From [Clostridium] leptum DSM 753 (lineage in GTDB: Bacteria; Bacillota; Clostridia; Oscillospirales; Acutalibacteraceae): a stretch of DNA of 64,000 nt. The position numbers and the translations under genes were made by a program. The stretch is taken from assembly GCA_000154345.1 (NCBI GenBank), contig DS480348.1:372001-436000 (forward strand). Direction: 5' to 3'. Shown here piece by piece: positions 1 to 8,799 of the stretch. Numbering within the stretch: the first letter of the stretch is position 1; each line of letters opens with the position of its first letter. A model generated the notes under the pieces. It was not told the origin of the DNA. It saw nothing but the letters and a program-made list of their open reading frames with translations, and made no database searches.

Positions 1-1004
1 GCCTGAAGGCGCTGAAGGATGAAAGGGTGAAGTGCGTCCGAAAGGCGAGAGCAATTTTCGGCGCTGGGGAGGAAATCGCCTCCGACGACCTGAAACAGTA
101 TTTTCAGCGGGAGGCTTTGCCGGAGCTTGCCTTTACGCCGGACGCCAAATACGGCGTATGCAACCGGGAAAAGGGAATTTTACACGTGGAGCTTTCCGCC
201 CCGGCGGACGGCTCCCGGCTGGAAAGCCTCCATGGGGGAACGGTCCGCAACGCGGTAGCGGCTTCCGCCAGGGCGGAGGCGCGGTGTACGGCGGAGGAGT
301 GCGAAGCGCTGGAGGCCCTGTCGAAAAAAATGGACGGGAAATTTTCTTTCCAGTGGTCGGGCGGCGTTTTGACCGCGGAATGTGCCGGAAGAGCCGCCCA
401 CGCCATGGAGCCCCAGAAAGGAAGAAACGCCGCGGCCCGGCTGGTCAGGCTTTTTTCCTCCTGCTTCGGCGGGGAAGCGCTGGGCGCCCTGTGGAGCTTT
501 GTCGATCAAAAAATCGGGCTGGAGCTGGACGGAAGCTCTCTGGGGCTTCGCCGGGAGGACGCGGTTTCCGGGCCGCTGACGGTGAATTTAGGCGTGGCGG
601 AGCAGGATAACGGCGTTTGCCGGGCGGTGCTGGATATCCGGTATCCGGTGACGGCGGACGGGGAGGAAATTTTTGAAAGGCTTCGGGCAGCCGCCGGGGC
701 GTACGGCGTCAAGGCCCGGGTGCTGGCGGAGCAAAAGCCCCTGTTCGTGCCCGAGGATACGCCTCTGATCCGTATGCTGAAGGGCGCCTATGAGACGGTA
801 ACAGGAGGGCGGGCCCGGCTTTACGGCACCGGAGGCGGGACCTACGCCCGTTCTCTTCAGAACCGGGGCGTGGCCTTTGGCCCTGTGTTCCTCGGGGAGG
901 AGAACCATCTCCACGACGCGGATGAGTTTATCGAGATCGAAAAATTCATGCTTCATGCCCAAATCTGCCTGGAGGCGCTGTTCCGCATGGCAACGCAGAA
1001 ATAA
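1..1004 (+). CDS. M20 family dipeptidase, PepV/Sapep type (5' end outside window)
   Basis: The frame is open back to the window edge (first full codon at base 3), so the N-terminus is missing. The visible 333 or so residues match the second half of PepV-like metallopeptidases, cytoplasmic zinc enzymes that hydrolyse dipeptides. The early IFGAGEE stretch corresponds to the family's catalytic/bridging Glu pair, FTPDAKYGV supplies the expected metal-ligand Asp, and ENHLHDADEF near the C-terminus carries the last metal-binding His. The lid/dimerisation domain lies between them. A strong terminator follows the stop directly. The internal GTG at 27 is not a real start, because homology continues upstream of it. 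The family is confident; the substrate is not shown. Confidence 0.85.
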   Translation, partial: LKALKDERVKCVRKARAIFGAGEEIASDDLKQYFQREALPELAFTPDAKYGVCNREKGILHVELSAPADGSRLESLHGGTVRNAVAASARAEARCTAEECEALEALSKKMDGKFSFQWSGGVLTAECAGRAAHAMEPQKGRNAAARLVRLFSSCFGGEALGALWSFVDQKIGLELDGSSLGLRREDAVSGPLTVNLGVAEQDNGVCRAVLDIRYPVTADGEEIFERLRAAAGAYGVKARVLAEQKPLFVPEDTPLIRMLKGAYETVTGGRARLYGTGGGTYARSLQNRGVAFGPVFLGEENHLHDADEFIEIEKFMLHAQICLEALFRMATQK

Positions 1005-1053
1005 AAAAGCCCGTTTCCCCAAGCCGAGCTGAAAAGGGAAACGGGCTTTTTTT
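1004..1053 (+). terminator. Intrinsic terminator after the dipeptidase gene
   Basis: AAAAAGCCCGTTTCCC pairs with GGGAAACGGGC, followed by seven T. The A-run on the left also makes it usable on the minus strand, for transcripts from the XRE genes. Confidence 0.9.
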
Positions 1054-1132
1054 CGCGCCGTTTTCACCGAGGATCTGGCAAAATGGCGCGTTCAGCGGCG
1101 CCGTAATCAACAGCGCTGTAAAATGAATATTT

Positions 1133-1378
1133 TTATGTGAGGCGGCGCTGAGAGCCTGATTCCCGCTCTGACAGCCCCAGAAGAAAATCGGAGGAAACAC
1201 GGTAGTAAAGGGCCAGAAAAACCAGCTTTTCCGCGGGCAGGGGCGTCCGGCCCAGTTCATAGTAGGCGTAGGTGGAGCGGTCGATTCTTAGAGCCGCCGC
1301 CACCTGGCTTTGGGACAGGCCGCGCCGCTTCCGCAGAGCCTTCAGCCGCCCGGCTGTCAGCGCTTTGTCGTATTTCAA
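1133..1378 (-). CDS. Small XRE-family HTH transcriptional regulator
   Basis: The 81-residue protein is essentially one HTH_3 (lambda repressor/Cro-like) domain: GRLKALRKRRGLSQSQVAAA, then a recognition-helix region (IDRSTYAYYELGRTPLP) and a helix ending in DFLLGLSE. It has no effector domain, so it is probably a simple dimeric DNA-binding repressor. It starts at a TTG; a GGAG lies about 11 nt upstream, which is a weak arrangement. It lies 76 bp downstream of another XRE gene in the same orientation, and the two may be co-transcribed. Target genes cannot be read from the sequence. Confidence 0.8.
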   Translation of the reverse strand: MKYDKALTAGRLKALRKRRGLSQSQVAAALRIDRSTYAYYELGRTPLPAEKLVFLALYYRVSSDFLLGLSERESGSQRRLT

Positions 1379-1454
1379 TCGTGATCAGACTCCATTTCCA
1401 AGAATGAGGCGTAGCCGGCGTTCCGAGAAGATCAGCGGCGATTTTCAACCGGCG

Positions 1455-1763
1455 TTATAATACGTTGTCCAGCAGGTCGGTTACGATTTTTCTTTGCTGG
1501 GTGTTCAGGGCGGACCAGCTGTCCAACAGCTTTCGTTGTTCCGGTGTAAGAAAAATTGCGTCGTCGCCTTCTCCGAAAAACTGGGATAAGGTGATACCGA
1601 ACCCTTTGCATATTTTATCTAATGTTTGTATGCTTGGCGTTTGTTTTTTGCGGTACCAGGAGGAGATCGTCGATTGCGCCAGCCCGGATTTTTTAGCCAA
1701 TTCATACTCGGTCCAGTTGCGTTCTAAGCGGAGCCTGGTGATTTCTTTCAGAATATCTTTCAC
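1455..1763 (-). CDS. XRE-family HTH transcriptional regulator
   Basis: The 102-residue protein has an N-terminal HTH_3 domain at about residues 8-62 (TEYELAKKSGLAQSTISSWY, then TPSIQTLDKICKGFGITLSQFF), followed by a short C-terminal helical region (LTPEQRKLLDSWSALNTQQR), probably for dimerisation. This layout is common in small Clostridial regulators. It starts at GTG with GGTGG about 4 nt upstream. A TATAAT lies upstream on the minus strand at 1798-1803, without a convincing -35. It sits upstream of a second XRE gene with no obvious operon partner. Confidence 0.85.
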   Translation of the reverse strand: MKDILKEITRLRLERNWTEYELAKKSGLAQSTISSWYRKKQTPSIQTLDKICKGFGITLSQFFGEGDDAIFLTPEQRKLLDSWSALNTQQRKIVTDLLDNVL

Positions 1764-2065
1764 GTTTCCACCCGCCTGATTTGTTTCGATACAAGTATAT
1801 TATACATTGGGATATTTTGGTTTTTTAGTCTTACGAAGCGTATAAATATTACGATATGAATCATGACCGCATCCTCGTGCTCCATGGTTCATTTCTATTA
1901 TGACAGATACTGTTTTATATTCCTATCCTGAAAAATGTAACTATAATCTTTTATCGTTCCTAGAAGCGATCGAAAAGTCCCAGGCGCCTATGGAAACACT
2001 TCCATAGACGCCTGGGACTTTCTCCGGAATTATGGGTTTCATCGCCGGGGATTTTATTTCCTTTT
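1764..2065. other. Intergenic region with one hairpin
   Basis: It is AT-rich compared with its flanks. It holds a minus-strand TATAAT (1798-1803) that probably serves the XRE gene, and the hairpin at 1977-2018. No coding signal is seen. Confidence 0.6.
1977..2018 (-). terminator. Strong hairpin downstream of the DUF2284 gene
   Basis: GTCCCAGGCGCCTATGGA pairs with TCCATAGACGCCTGGGAC around a six-base loop, with one mismatch. T-tracts on both sides are short (CTTTTCG on the minus strand), so termination is plausible but not textbook. Confidence 0.6.
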
Positions 2066-2620
2066 TCAGCCTTCGGCTTTCCGGTAAAGGAAAGCGCCGA
2101 AATACGTAACGGTGCTTTGACCGTTGATATATTTCATGCCGCAGGCCTCCGCCAGCTCAGACACCGCCACGCCGTAAGCCTCCAGGGAAGCCATAGCCCG
2201 GTCGGGAAACCGGCAGGGCCCGCCGGTGCGTTTGGCGCACACAGGGCATACGCGGCACCCGCCCGCGCCCAAATGGAGGGTTTTCCCGAAAGGGAGGGAG
2301 GCGAATGCGCCGGAAATTTTTTGAGCCAGCCGGTTATGCCTGTTACCTGCTTCCAGCATTCCCTCGATGTCATAGCCGTCCGCAAGCTCTCCCACGGTTT
2401 GATATGCCAAGGCGCTTTGAAAGGTCTTGGCCTCCTCGATCAGCTTGACGATATCACCGACGTCGGGAGGACACATCCAGCACATGCCAAAATTTCCGCA
2501 GGCGTTGGATTCGCATAGGGATCGAAAGCTTTTGTCAAAATGGATGCGGCTCACGGGAATCACTGCGGCTTGATAGGCGCCCAGGCTGAGAGCCAGATCT
2601 ATCAGCTTTTGTTCGTTCAT
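2066..2620 (-). CDS. DUF2284 family Cys-rich putative metal-binding protein
   Basis: The 184-residue protein carries two cysteine clusters typical of DUF2284: CNACGNFGMCWMCPP near residue 40 and GCRVCPVCAKRTGGPC near residue 125, suggesting Fe-S or other metal binding. No enzymatic function is established for the family; members often sit near corrinoid-dependent methyltransferase systems. The open frame extends to 2683, but the ATG at 2620 has AGGAGG 9 nt upstream and is taken as the start. It is divergent from a RACo-like gene, which fits a link to corrinoid or one-carbon chemistry, but no methyltransferase is nearby. Function is inference. Confidence 0.8.
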   Translation of the reverse strand: MNEQKLIDLALSLGAYQAAVIPVSRIHFDKSFRSLCESNACGNFGMCWMCPPDVGDIVKLIEEAKTFQSALAYQTVGELADGYDIEGMLEAGNRHNRLAQKISGAFASLPFGKTLHLGAGGCRVCPVCAKRTGGPCRFPDRAMASLEAYGVAVSELAEACGMKYINGQSTVTYFGAFLYRKAEG

Positions 2621-3214
2621 GAAGAAGATCCTCCTGTCGGCCGCCGGCACTCCGAGAGCCTCGGACGATTGCCGGAAAGCCAAATGGAATCGTACGGTTT
2701 GCCGCCCACCGCTGCGGAACAGCCTTCTCAGACGGTTCAGTGCCCTGTTATCTTAAGCGGGCGCCCTGTATCCCGCGGCATTCCGCGCCTGGCCTGCGCG
2801 GCGGATTTTCCAATCGGGCCGCTGATTCGTACCGCTCAAAAGGAGAAGCGGGAAAACAGCTCCGGAAAGGGGGCGGGCAGCGCGGGCTTCTGCTTTCAGC
2901 TGCGTCACAGACGGCGGCCCGGCGGCAAGGGCTGGAACCGTAAGGCGCGCGCCTTTTGACGGGCTTGTGCTTTTCCGTTTGTTTTGGTAATATCTAACTG
3001 GACGGATAGGACGGCCATGGAGCCGGCGGGCGCTCTGGGACGCCTCCGGCATTTTGAGGGCTTCCGTCTGAGAATGGGCCGCGTTTCCTAAACTATACCA
3101 CTTTATGGCCGGGATTGCCAGGGGCCTGGAGAAAATTCCGCTTTTTCAGGAAGGATTTCCTGGCGGGCAGCGCGGTCGGGAAATCGTATGCGTTTGATAG
3201 AAGGATATGGTAGA
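2621..3214. other. Divergent intergenic region between DUF2284 and RACo-like genes
   Basis: About 590 bp without a credible gene. Open frames here on both strands lack ribosome binding sites and family resemblance. I found no consensus promoter pair or riboswitch, in particular no recognisable cobalamin riboswitch. Confidence 0.5.
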
Positions 3215-4705
3215 ATGGCTTTATTGACAATTAACGATCGAGAATACATTGTAGAGGCCGGAACCCTGCTGAGCGACGCGATTGGCCTCCATCACACACT
3301 GGAGCTTCCCTGCGGCGGAAAGGGAAGGTGCGGCAAATGCAGGGTAACGGCTTCAGGGAACCTGTCTCCGGTATCTGAAACGGAGCGCGGGCATCTGTCA
3401 CGGCGGGAATTAGAGGCCGGGATCAGGCTTGCGTGCTGCACGGCCGTAGAGGGAGACTGCCGGGTGTTTTTAGGCGGGGAAGCGAAAAGTGTGATATGCG
3501 GCGGCGGAGAAATGCCTGATTTCACACTCAAGCCCCTGTTTCATACCTTTGGAGCGGCGGTGGACATTGGCACCACGACTCTGGCCGCGCGGCTGTATGG
3601 ACATAAGGGGCTGCTGGCGCAGGCTTCCGGCATCAATCCGCAAAATCGATACGGGGCGGATGTGATTTCCCGGATTGGCGGGGCTTTAGCCGGAAAGGGC
3701 GTGGAAATGGCTCAATGCATCCGGAAGGCGCTGAAAGCGCTGCTGGAGGAATTATCCGGGGAAGCGGGGATTTCCCCGGAACAAATTGACGCTTTGGCAA
3801 TTACGGGAAACACCGCGATGCTGTATTTGCTGACGGAAACAGACCCGGACTGCCTCTCTCACGCGCCTTTTGAGGCTTCCCGCTTATTTGGAGAATTATG
3901 GAGGGGCGTTGACCTAGAGCTGCCTTGTCCCACAGCTAAGGTATATCTTCCCCGGTGCGTGTCTGCGTTTGTAGGGGCGGATCTGGTTACCGCCCTTCTT
4001 GCCAGCGGGCTCTGGCGGAAGGAGGAAACCTCCGTACTGGCGGATATTGGCACCAACGGGGAGATGGCGCTATACAGCGGGAAGCGGCTGTACTGCTGTT
4101 CTACCGCTGCGGGCCCGGCGTTTGAAGGAACCGGGCTGTCGATGGGCATGGCGGGAAAAGAAGGGGCGATAGACCGCGTTGCGGTTCAGGAGGGGGCGCT
4201 TTGCTCCCATGTCATCGGAGGTGGAAAGGCCGCGGGGGTATGCGGCAGCGGCGTTGTCGATGCGATGTCCGCGTTTCTGGAGCTAGGCTTGATGGACGAG
4301 ACCGGGTGTTTGACCAAAGATCCGGTTTTTATCTCAGAGCGGGTATCCATTTCTCAGCGGGATGTGCGCATGGTGCAGTTAGCTAAAAGCGCTGTCTGCG
4401 CGGGAGTCCAGACCTTGATCGAAAACGCCGGAATTTCGATGGCGGAGGTAGACCGGCTGGTGATCGCCGGCGGCTTTGGGAGCTATTTGAATCTTGAAAA
4501 CGCGGGAAAAATCGGTTTAATTCCGCCGGCGCTGGCGCGGAAGGCCTCGCCTATTGGCAATGGGGCGCTCCTGGGCGCCGCGATGGTTTTACTGAATCAG
4601 GATTTTATAGAGCTTTCTTCACGGCTGGCCCGGCAAGCGGAAACAGTGGATTTAGCGGCAAGCTCTATTTTCCAGGAACGCTATCTGGAGGGAATGCTGT
4701 TTTGA
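3215..4705 (+). CDS. Ferredoxin/ASKHA-domain protein, RACo-like corrinoid activation protein (DUF4445)
   Basis: The 496-residue protein has an N-terminal plant-type [2Fe-2S] domain (residues about 1-90) with CGGKGRCGKC and a later CCTAVEGDC, then an ASKHA ATPase-like domain with VDIGTTTLAARL, LADIGTNGEMAL and the C-terminal VIAGGFGSYL. This is the architecture of RACo, which uses ATP to reduce inactive Co(II) corrinoid proteins to Co(I) in O-demethylase and acetyl-CoA pathways. The open frame begins at 3188, but the ATG at 3215 has AGAAGGAT 8 nt upstream while the earlier ATG has no site. It is divergent from DUF2284. No corrinoid protein or methyltransferase is in the window, so the partner must lie elsewhere. 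Confidence 0.82.
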   Translation: MALLTINDREYIVEAGTLLSDAIGLHHTLELPCGGKGRCGKCRVTASGNLSPVSETERGHLSRRELEAGIRLACCTAVEGDCRVFLGGEAKSVICGGGEMPDFTLKPLFHTFGAAVDIGTTTLAARLYGHKGLLAQASGINPQNRYGADVISRIGGALAGKGVEMAQCIRKALKALLEELSGEAGISPEQIDALAITGNTAMLYLLTETDPDCLSHAPFEASRLFGELWRGVDLELPCPTAKVYLPRCVSAFVGADLVTALLASGLWRKEETSVLADIGTNGEMALYSGKRLYCCSTAAGPAFEGTGLSMGMAGKEGAIDRVAVQEGALCSHVIGGGKAAGVCGSGVVDAMSAFLELGLMDETGCLTKDPVFISERVSISQRDVRMVQLAKSAVCAGVQTLIENAGISMAEVDRLVIAGGFGSYLNLENAGKIGLIPPALARKASPIGNGALLGAAMVLLNQDFIELSSRLARQAETVDLAASSIFQERYLEGMLF

Positions 4706-4977
4706 TTCTCTGCCCGCTCAACGGAAAGCTGAGTGAGCTGGTTTTCCCCAAAAGGGAATCCCGGTTAAGAGCAGCCTGCCTTCTGCAGCGGATCGGCGGA
4801 AGCCGTGGCGGGCATAGCGGTTCCTGTGTTTTAGCCTTTTCTTTTGCCGAACATCCGGCAGACGCTTATGTTTTCCGGCTGTGATCCCATGGATAACCGA
4901 ATATTTTGTGACTGAAATTCACATTTTGCTGGTCCGGCTCCTATAACCGAATAAAGCACAGCCAAATCATAATGGCA

Positions 4978-5036
4978 AGAAACCGCCTGACGCATGTCTC
5001 CTGAAAGAAACGGAACGTCAGGCGGTTTCTTTTTAC
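4978..5036 (+). terminator. Intrinsic terminator for the RACo-like gene
   Basis: AGAAACCGCCTGACG pairs with CGTCAGGCGGTTTCT around a long loop and is followed by TTTT. Confidence 0.85.
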
Positions 5037-5059
5037 CGGAAAGCCGCCAAAAGGAAATA

Positions 5060-5106
5060 AAAGGCCGCGGGGCTGTGTAATGCTTCACACAGCCCCGCGG
5101 CCTTTG
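5060..5106 (-). terminator. Intrinsic terminator for the minus-strand oxidoreductase unit
   Basis: A near-perfect 19-bp GC-rich stem (AAAGGCCGCGGGGCTGTGT and its complement) is followed by TTTTATTTCC when read on the minus strand. Confidence 0.85.
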
Positions 5107-5224
5107 AGGATAACAGGAAAGGAAAAGCCAGAAAGAAAAGACGGAACGGCAGGCCTTGGGGGATGCTTGCGGAAAGACTTTTGGAAGGCCTGCTCTAACG
5201 CTTTGATTCTGCTGCCGGCTGGCA

Positions 5225-6820
5225 TCAGCGTACCGGCCGGAGTACCGCCTCGGCGCATCGGATGCCGTCTACCGCGGCGGAAACGATTCCTCCGGCATAG
5301 CCGGCGCCCTCCCCGCAAGGATACAGGCCCTGGAGGCCCACAGCCTCCAGAGTCTCTGTTCTTGGGATCCGTACAGGGGATGAGCTTCTGGTTTCCACGC
5401 CGGTAAGCACGGCGTCAGCTTGGGCGAACCCGTGAAGCTTGGCGTCCATCAGCCTCAGTCCCTGACGCATGGCATCGGCAATTTCAGGAGGAAGGCACTG
5501 ATCCAAGGAAGCGGGCGTTACTCCGGGCTGATAGCTTGGAACAACGCTTCCAAAGGCCGAGGTCGGCTGCTTTTTTAAAAAATCCCCGGCCAATTGGGCT
5601 GGGGCCCGGTAGCTTCCGCCCCCCAGCCGGTAGGCGGCTTCTTCCAGACGCCGCTGGTACTCTACTCCCGCAAGCGGAGAATCGCTTGCAAAATCCGCGG
5701 GAGTAACTCCAACCAACAGAGCGCTGTTGGCGTTTTCCCCGTTTCTGGCAAAACGGCTCATGCCGTTGGTGACCAAGCGCCCTTCCTCCGACGCCGCGGC
5801 TACCACCTGGCCGCCGGGACACATACAGAACGTGTATACGCCTCTGCCGTTGGGAAGATGCACCGCCAGCTTGTAATCTGCCGGGCCTAAAGCGGGATGT
5901 CCGGCGAATCTGCCGTATTGGGCCCGGTCGATCGCTTTTTGGCTGTGCTCGATTCTAGCGCCTACCGAAAAGGGCTTTTGTTCCATAACGACGCCCTGGT
6001 TCAGCAAGGCCTGGAAGGTATCCCTGGCGCTGTGGCCGACCGCTAAAATCACATGGCTTGTTTCCAGCACCTCAGTTCCTTTTTTCCCGAATAGCTCTAC
6101 GCCGGTAATTTTACCGCCGTGAATTTGGAGTCTGGTCATCTGGGTTTCAAACCGAACCTCGCCGCCAAGGGCTATGATCGTCCGGCGCAGGTTTTTTACG
6201 GTGGTTCTCAGACGGTCGGTGCCAATGTGAGGCTTCGCCTGAAAGAGAATTTCCTCCGGCGCTCCGGCTGCGGCAAACTCTTCCAGAACCTTTCGGGCCC
6301 GAGCGTCCTTGGTTCCGGTGTTCAGCTTGCCGTCGGAGAAGGTGCCCGCGCCACCCTCGCCGAATTGTACGTTGGAGAGGGGATTCAGCTTTCCTGTTAG
6401 AAAAAATTCCTCCACATCCCGGGAGCGCCGCTCCACATCCCGGCCTCGTTCGATCAAAATAGGCCGGGCGCCTGCCTGAGCGAGAATCAGCCCGGCAAAT
6501 AGTCCGGCGGGACCGGTCCCTATTACGATGGGCCTTAAAGCGGGGAGAAAGGCATTTGGCAGGCTGTAATGATAGGGCGGCGCCAAGAAAGCCTTTTTGT
6601 ACCTGCTCCTTTTTAGAACGGCCGTTTCCTCTCCGGAGAGAGATAGGTTGACGGCGCAGATAAAATGCACTTGGTCCTTTTTTCTGGCGTCTATGGACCG
6701 CCGGGCCAGAGAAAAAGCCTTGATCTCATTGAGCGGTATGTTCAGAGCTTTGGCCGCGGCTTCCCTGAGATCTTTTTCTGTGTAATCTAGAGGCATGGAA
6801 AGATCGCAAACACGAATCAT
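5225..6820 (-). CDS. FAD-dependent oxidoreductase, COG2509 type
   Basis: The 531-residue protein has an N-terminal domain of about 90 residues (LDYTEKDLREAAAKALNIP, a small-domain feature of COG2509 flavoproteins), then a Rossmann FAD-binding motif (PIVIGTGPAGLFAGLILA) with the matching acidic end (ILIERG), and a C-terminal GLYPCGEGAGYAGGIV that closes the FAD site. Substrate is unknown for the family. The frame opens at 6847, but the ATG at 6820 has AAGGAG 8 nt upstream. It is the last gene of a probable minus-strand unit with the two genes to its right, and ends at a strong terminator. Confidence 0.85.
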   Translation of the reverse strand: MIRVCDLSMPLDYTEKDLREAAAKALNIPLNEIKAFSLARRSIDARKKDQVHFICAVNLSLSGEETAVLKRSRYKKAFLAPPYHYSLPNAFLPALRPIVIGTGPAGLFAGLILAQAGARPILIERGRDVERRSRDVEEFFLTGKLNPLSNVQFGEGGAGTFSDGKLNTGTKDARARKVLEEFAAAGAPEEILFQAKPHIGTDRLRTTVKNLRRTIIALGGEVRFETQMTRLQIHGGKITGVELFGKKGTEVLETSHVILAVGHSARDTFQALLNQGVVMEQKPFSVGARIEHSQKAIDRAQYGRFAGHPALGPADYKLAVHLPNGRGVYTFCMCPGGQVVAAASEEGRLVTNGMSRFARNGENANSALLVGVTPADFASDSPLAGVEYQRRLEEAAYRLGGGSYRAPAQLAGDFLKKQPTSAFGSVVPSYQPGVTPASLDQCLPPEIADAMRQGLRLMDAKLHGFAQADAVLTGVETRSSSPVRIPRTETLEAVGLQGLYPCGEGAGYAGGIVSAAVDGIRCAEAVLRPVR

Positions 6821-6993
6821 AGAAAATCTCCTTAAGGCAGGAATCAAAAATTAATGGTAAGCGCAGAGAGCGGACGGCGCGGCGGTTTCGGGCCTGCGGC
6901 TTGCAGGCTTGGGGGCTGCGGAGCAGGCGGTACAAGCGGAGAGGCCCGGCACCTCTCGAAACGCTTGGCGGCGCAGGCTTTGAAAGGGCGAAA

Positions 6994-8286
6994 TCAGGAA
7001 TTCTCCTCTGCCGGAGGCTGTGAATGAGAAAGCAGCGAGACCGCGGCGCTTTTCCCGGCGACAAAGCCGGAGGACCAGGCCCATTGTAAATTATAGCCGC
7101 CGCAGTCTCCGTCGATATCCAGAAGCTCGCCGCAGGCATACAGCCCGGGCAGCCCCTTGGACTCCAGGGTGGCGGATTCGAACTGAGAGGACAGAAGCCC
7201 TCCTGCGGTGGATTGAGCCTGCTGCCAGCCCAGGGTTCCCGTGGGAGAGAAGCGCCAATCCTTGACGGTGCGGCAGATCGTTTTTAATTCTGAAGGGGAC
7301 AGGCTGCCGCAAGGGCGGGAAAGGGCGGAGGGCATGAGCTGTTTGAGCAAAGCCAATCCAACCCGCTTGTTGACGATTCCGGATAACAGCTGCTCCACGG
7401 GCAGGCGCGGCTGCCTGGAGATCAGCGCCTGCAAAAATGAGAGCAGCGAGGAATAGTCCAAATCCGGCACTAAATCTAGAGAGAGCTCGACTTTCTCCGT
7501 TTTGTGCCTGTTGACGGTTCTGTGAGAAAAAAATTCTCCTACCAGCCGGGAAAGGTTCAAAATGCAAATACCGGAAAGCCCCTGGTCAGTAAATTGGATC
7601 TCACCGGTTTCCTGCTTTACTGTTTTTCGATCTGCCAGCAGCGAGGCTCTTCCGCGGCAGCGCAGGCCCTTGACCGCCTTCAGCACAGGGGAGGCGGCCC
7701 GCACCGGCGCTAAGGAGGGAAACGGTTCGGAGGCTTTTAAGCCCAAGCTGGCGGCCAGCTTCAGGCCGCTTCCGTCGGAGCCTGAGGAGGGCATGGCCCG
7801 CCCGCCTGAGGCCAAGATCAATCTTTTGGCGAAAACAACTCCCCCGCTGGTTTTCAGCTCGTAGCCGCCAGGCTTTCTTTTGACGGCTTCTACGCTGGTT
7901 TGACAGCGTTCCTCTACGTTCCGGCCTTCTAAATACCTGCGCAGTACGTCCAGCACCGCCGAGGCCTGGCCGCCGTAAGGATAACAGCGGCCCTGGCCTT
8001 CCTCCCGGCACAGCAGGCCGAGACGGCCGAACAGGGAGAGTGTGTCTTTGGGCGGAAGCTGAGAGAAAACAGCGGAAACAAAGCTTTCCGGCGCGCCGTG
8101 ATAACGGGAGAAATCCAGTTCCAGATTGGTCAGGTTGCAGCGTCCGTTGCCGGTAGCCAGTAGCTTTTTGCCTACCCTGGGCCCACGCTCCAAAATGGAA
8201 ATATTTTTCCCGGGAATAAACCGGGCGGCGGAAACCGCCGCCATTAAGCCGGAGGCTCCGCCGCCTAAGATTACCAAATCAGCCAT
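6994..8286 (-). CDS. FAD/NAD(P)-binding oxidoreductase, HI0933/YhiN-like (COG2081)
   Basis: The 430-residue protein has the family hallmark of an N-terminal dinucleotide site (LVILGGGASGLMAAVSAARF), the GKKLLATGNGRCNLTN signature, and a C-terminal GLYACGELLDIDGDCGGYNLQWAWSSG-type ending (only key parts quoted). These soluble flavoproteins are widespread, and their physiological substrate is not established. It starts 6 bp after the small membrane protein gene, so the two are very likely co-transcribed; a second flavoprotein follows 173 bp downstream. The pairing of two different orphan flavoproteins is notable but unexplained. Confidence 0.88.
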   Translation of the reverse strand: MADLVILGGGASGLMAAVSAARFIPGKNISILERGPRVGKKLLATGNGRCNLTNLELDFSRYHGAPESFVSAVFSQLPPKDTLSLFGRLGLLCREEGQGRCYPYGGQASAVLDVLRRYLEGRNVEERCQTSVEAVKRKPGGYELKTSGGVVFAKRLILASGGRAMPSSGSDGSGLKLAASLGLKASEPFPSLAPVRAASPVLKAVKGLRCRGRASLLADRKTVKQETGEIQFTDQGLSGICILNLSRLVGEFFSHRTVNRHKTEKVELSLDLVPDLDYSSLLSFLQALISRQPRLPVEQLLSGIVNKRVGLALLKQLMPSALSRPCGSLSPSELKTICRTVKDWRFSPTGTLGWQQAQSTAGGLLSSQFESATLESKGLPGLYACGELLDIDGDCGGYNLQWAWSSGFVAGKSAAVSLLSHSQPPAEENS

Positions 8287-8292
8287 GAAAAA

Positions 8293-8799
8293 TCAGCCTC
8301 CCCAACCAAATAGGCTGCCGAGCACTCCGTAGGAAAGAAGGGTCATGACAAAGCCGGCCACCAAAACCCCGGCGATAATAGGGGGCAGAGAATCCTTTAA
8401 GCGCATTTTTAGCACCGAGGCGATCAGCGCGCCTGTCCACCCTCCCGTGCCGGGAAGCGGAATAGCCACGAACAAAAACAATCCGAATTTTTTGTATTTC
8501 GTTACCTTGGCGCTTTTTTTCTCCGCTTTAGCTTCCAGCTTGTCCACCAGCTTTACAAATCGGGTGTTTCGCATCCAATCGAAGATTTTTCGGATAAACA
8601 GTAAAATAAAAGGAATGGGCAGAAGATTGCCGATCACACAGATAAGATAAGCGATGGGCCAGTCCACTCCCAGCAGCGTGCCGGCTAAAATGCCGCCTCT
8701 TAATTCCAAAATGGGCAGCAGGGAAATCAGAAAAATAATCAGCTCCGCGGGAACCGCGTTTTTTAGGGAGTCGATGATCGATTGTACCAGTTGATCCAA
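8293..8799 (-). CDS. Small integral membrane protein, COG2426 ('small multi-drug export')
   Basis: The 168-residue protein has about four hydrophobic segments, the conserved ELRGGI motif after the first helix, a central basic stretch (EAKAEKKSAKVTKYKK), and PLPGTGGWTGALIAS. These are the signatures of COG2426, related to the DedA/SNARE-associated superfamily. The 'multidrug export' name is historical and weakly supported. The TTG start at 8797-8799 has AGGAGG 8 nt upstream. It is the first gene of a minus-strand unit driven by the promoter at 8933-8962. Confidence 0.83.
   Translation of the reverse strand: MDQLVQSIIDSLKNAVPAELIIFLISLLPILELRGGILAGTLLGVDWPIAYLICVIGNLLPIPFILLFIRKIFDWMRNTRFVKLVDKLEAKAEKKSAKVTKYKKFGLFLFVAIPLPGTGGWTGALIASVLKMRLKDSLPPIIAGVLVAGFVMTLLSYGVLGSLFGWGG

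Larger units (their letters stand above)
4706..5224. other. Intergenic region with two convergent terminators
   Basis: It separates the RACo-like gene (+) from the FAD oxidoreductase (-) and carries one terminator for each direction (4978-5036 and 5060-5106). An open frame at 4702-4884 has no ribosome binding site or recognisable family and is not called. Confidence 0.6.

Noticed and set aside
4702..4884. ORF overlapping the end of the RACo-like gene
   Set aside because: No ribosome binding site, no recognisable family, and composition not protein-like.
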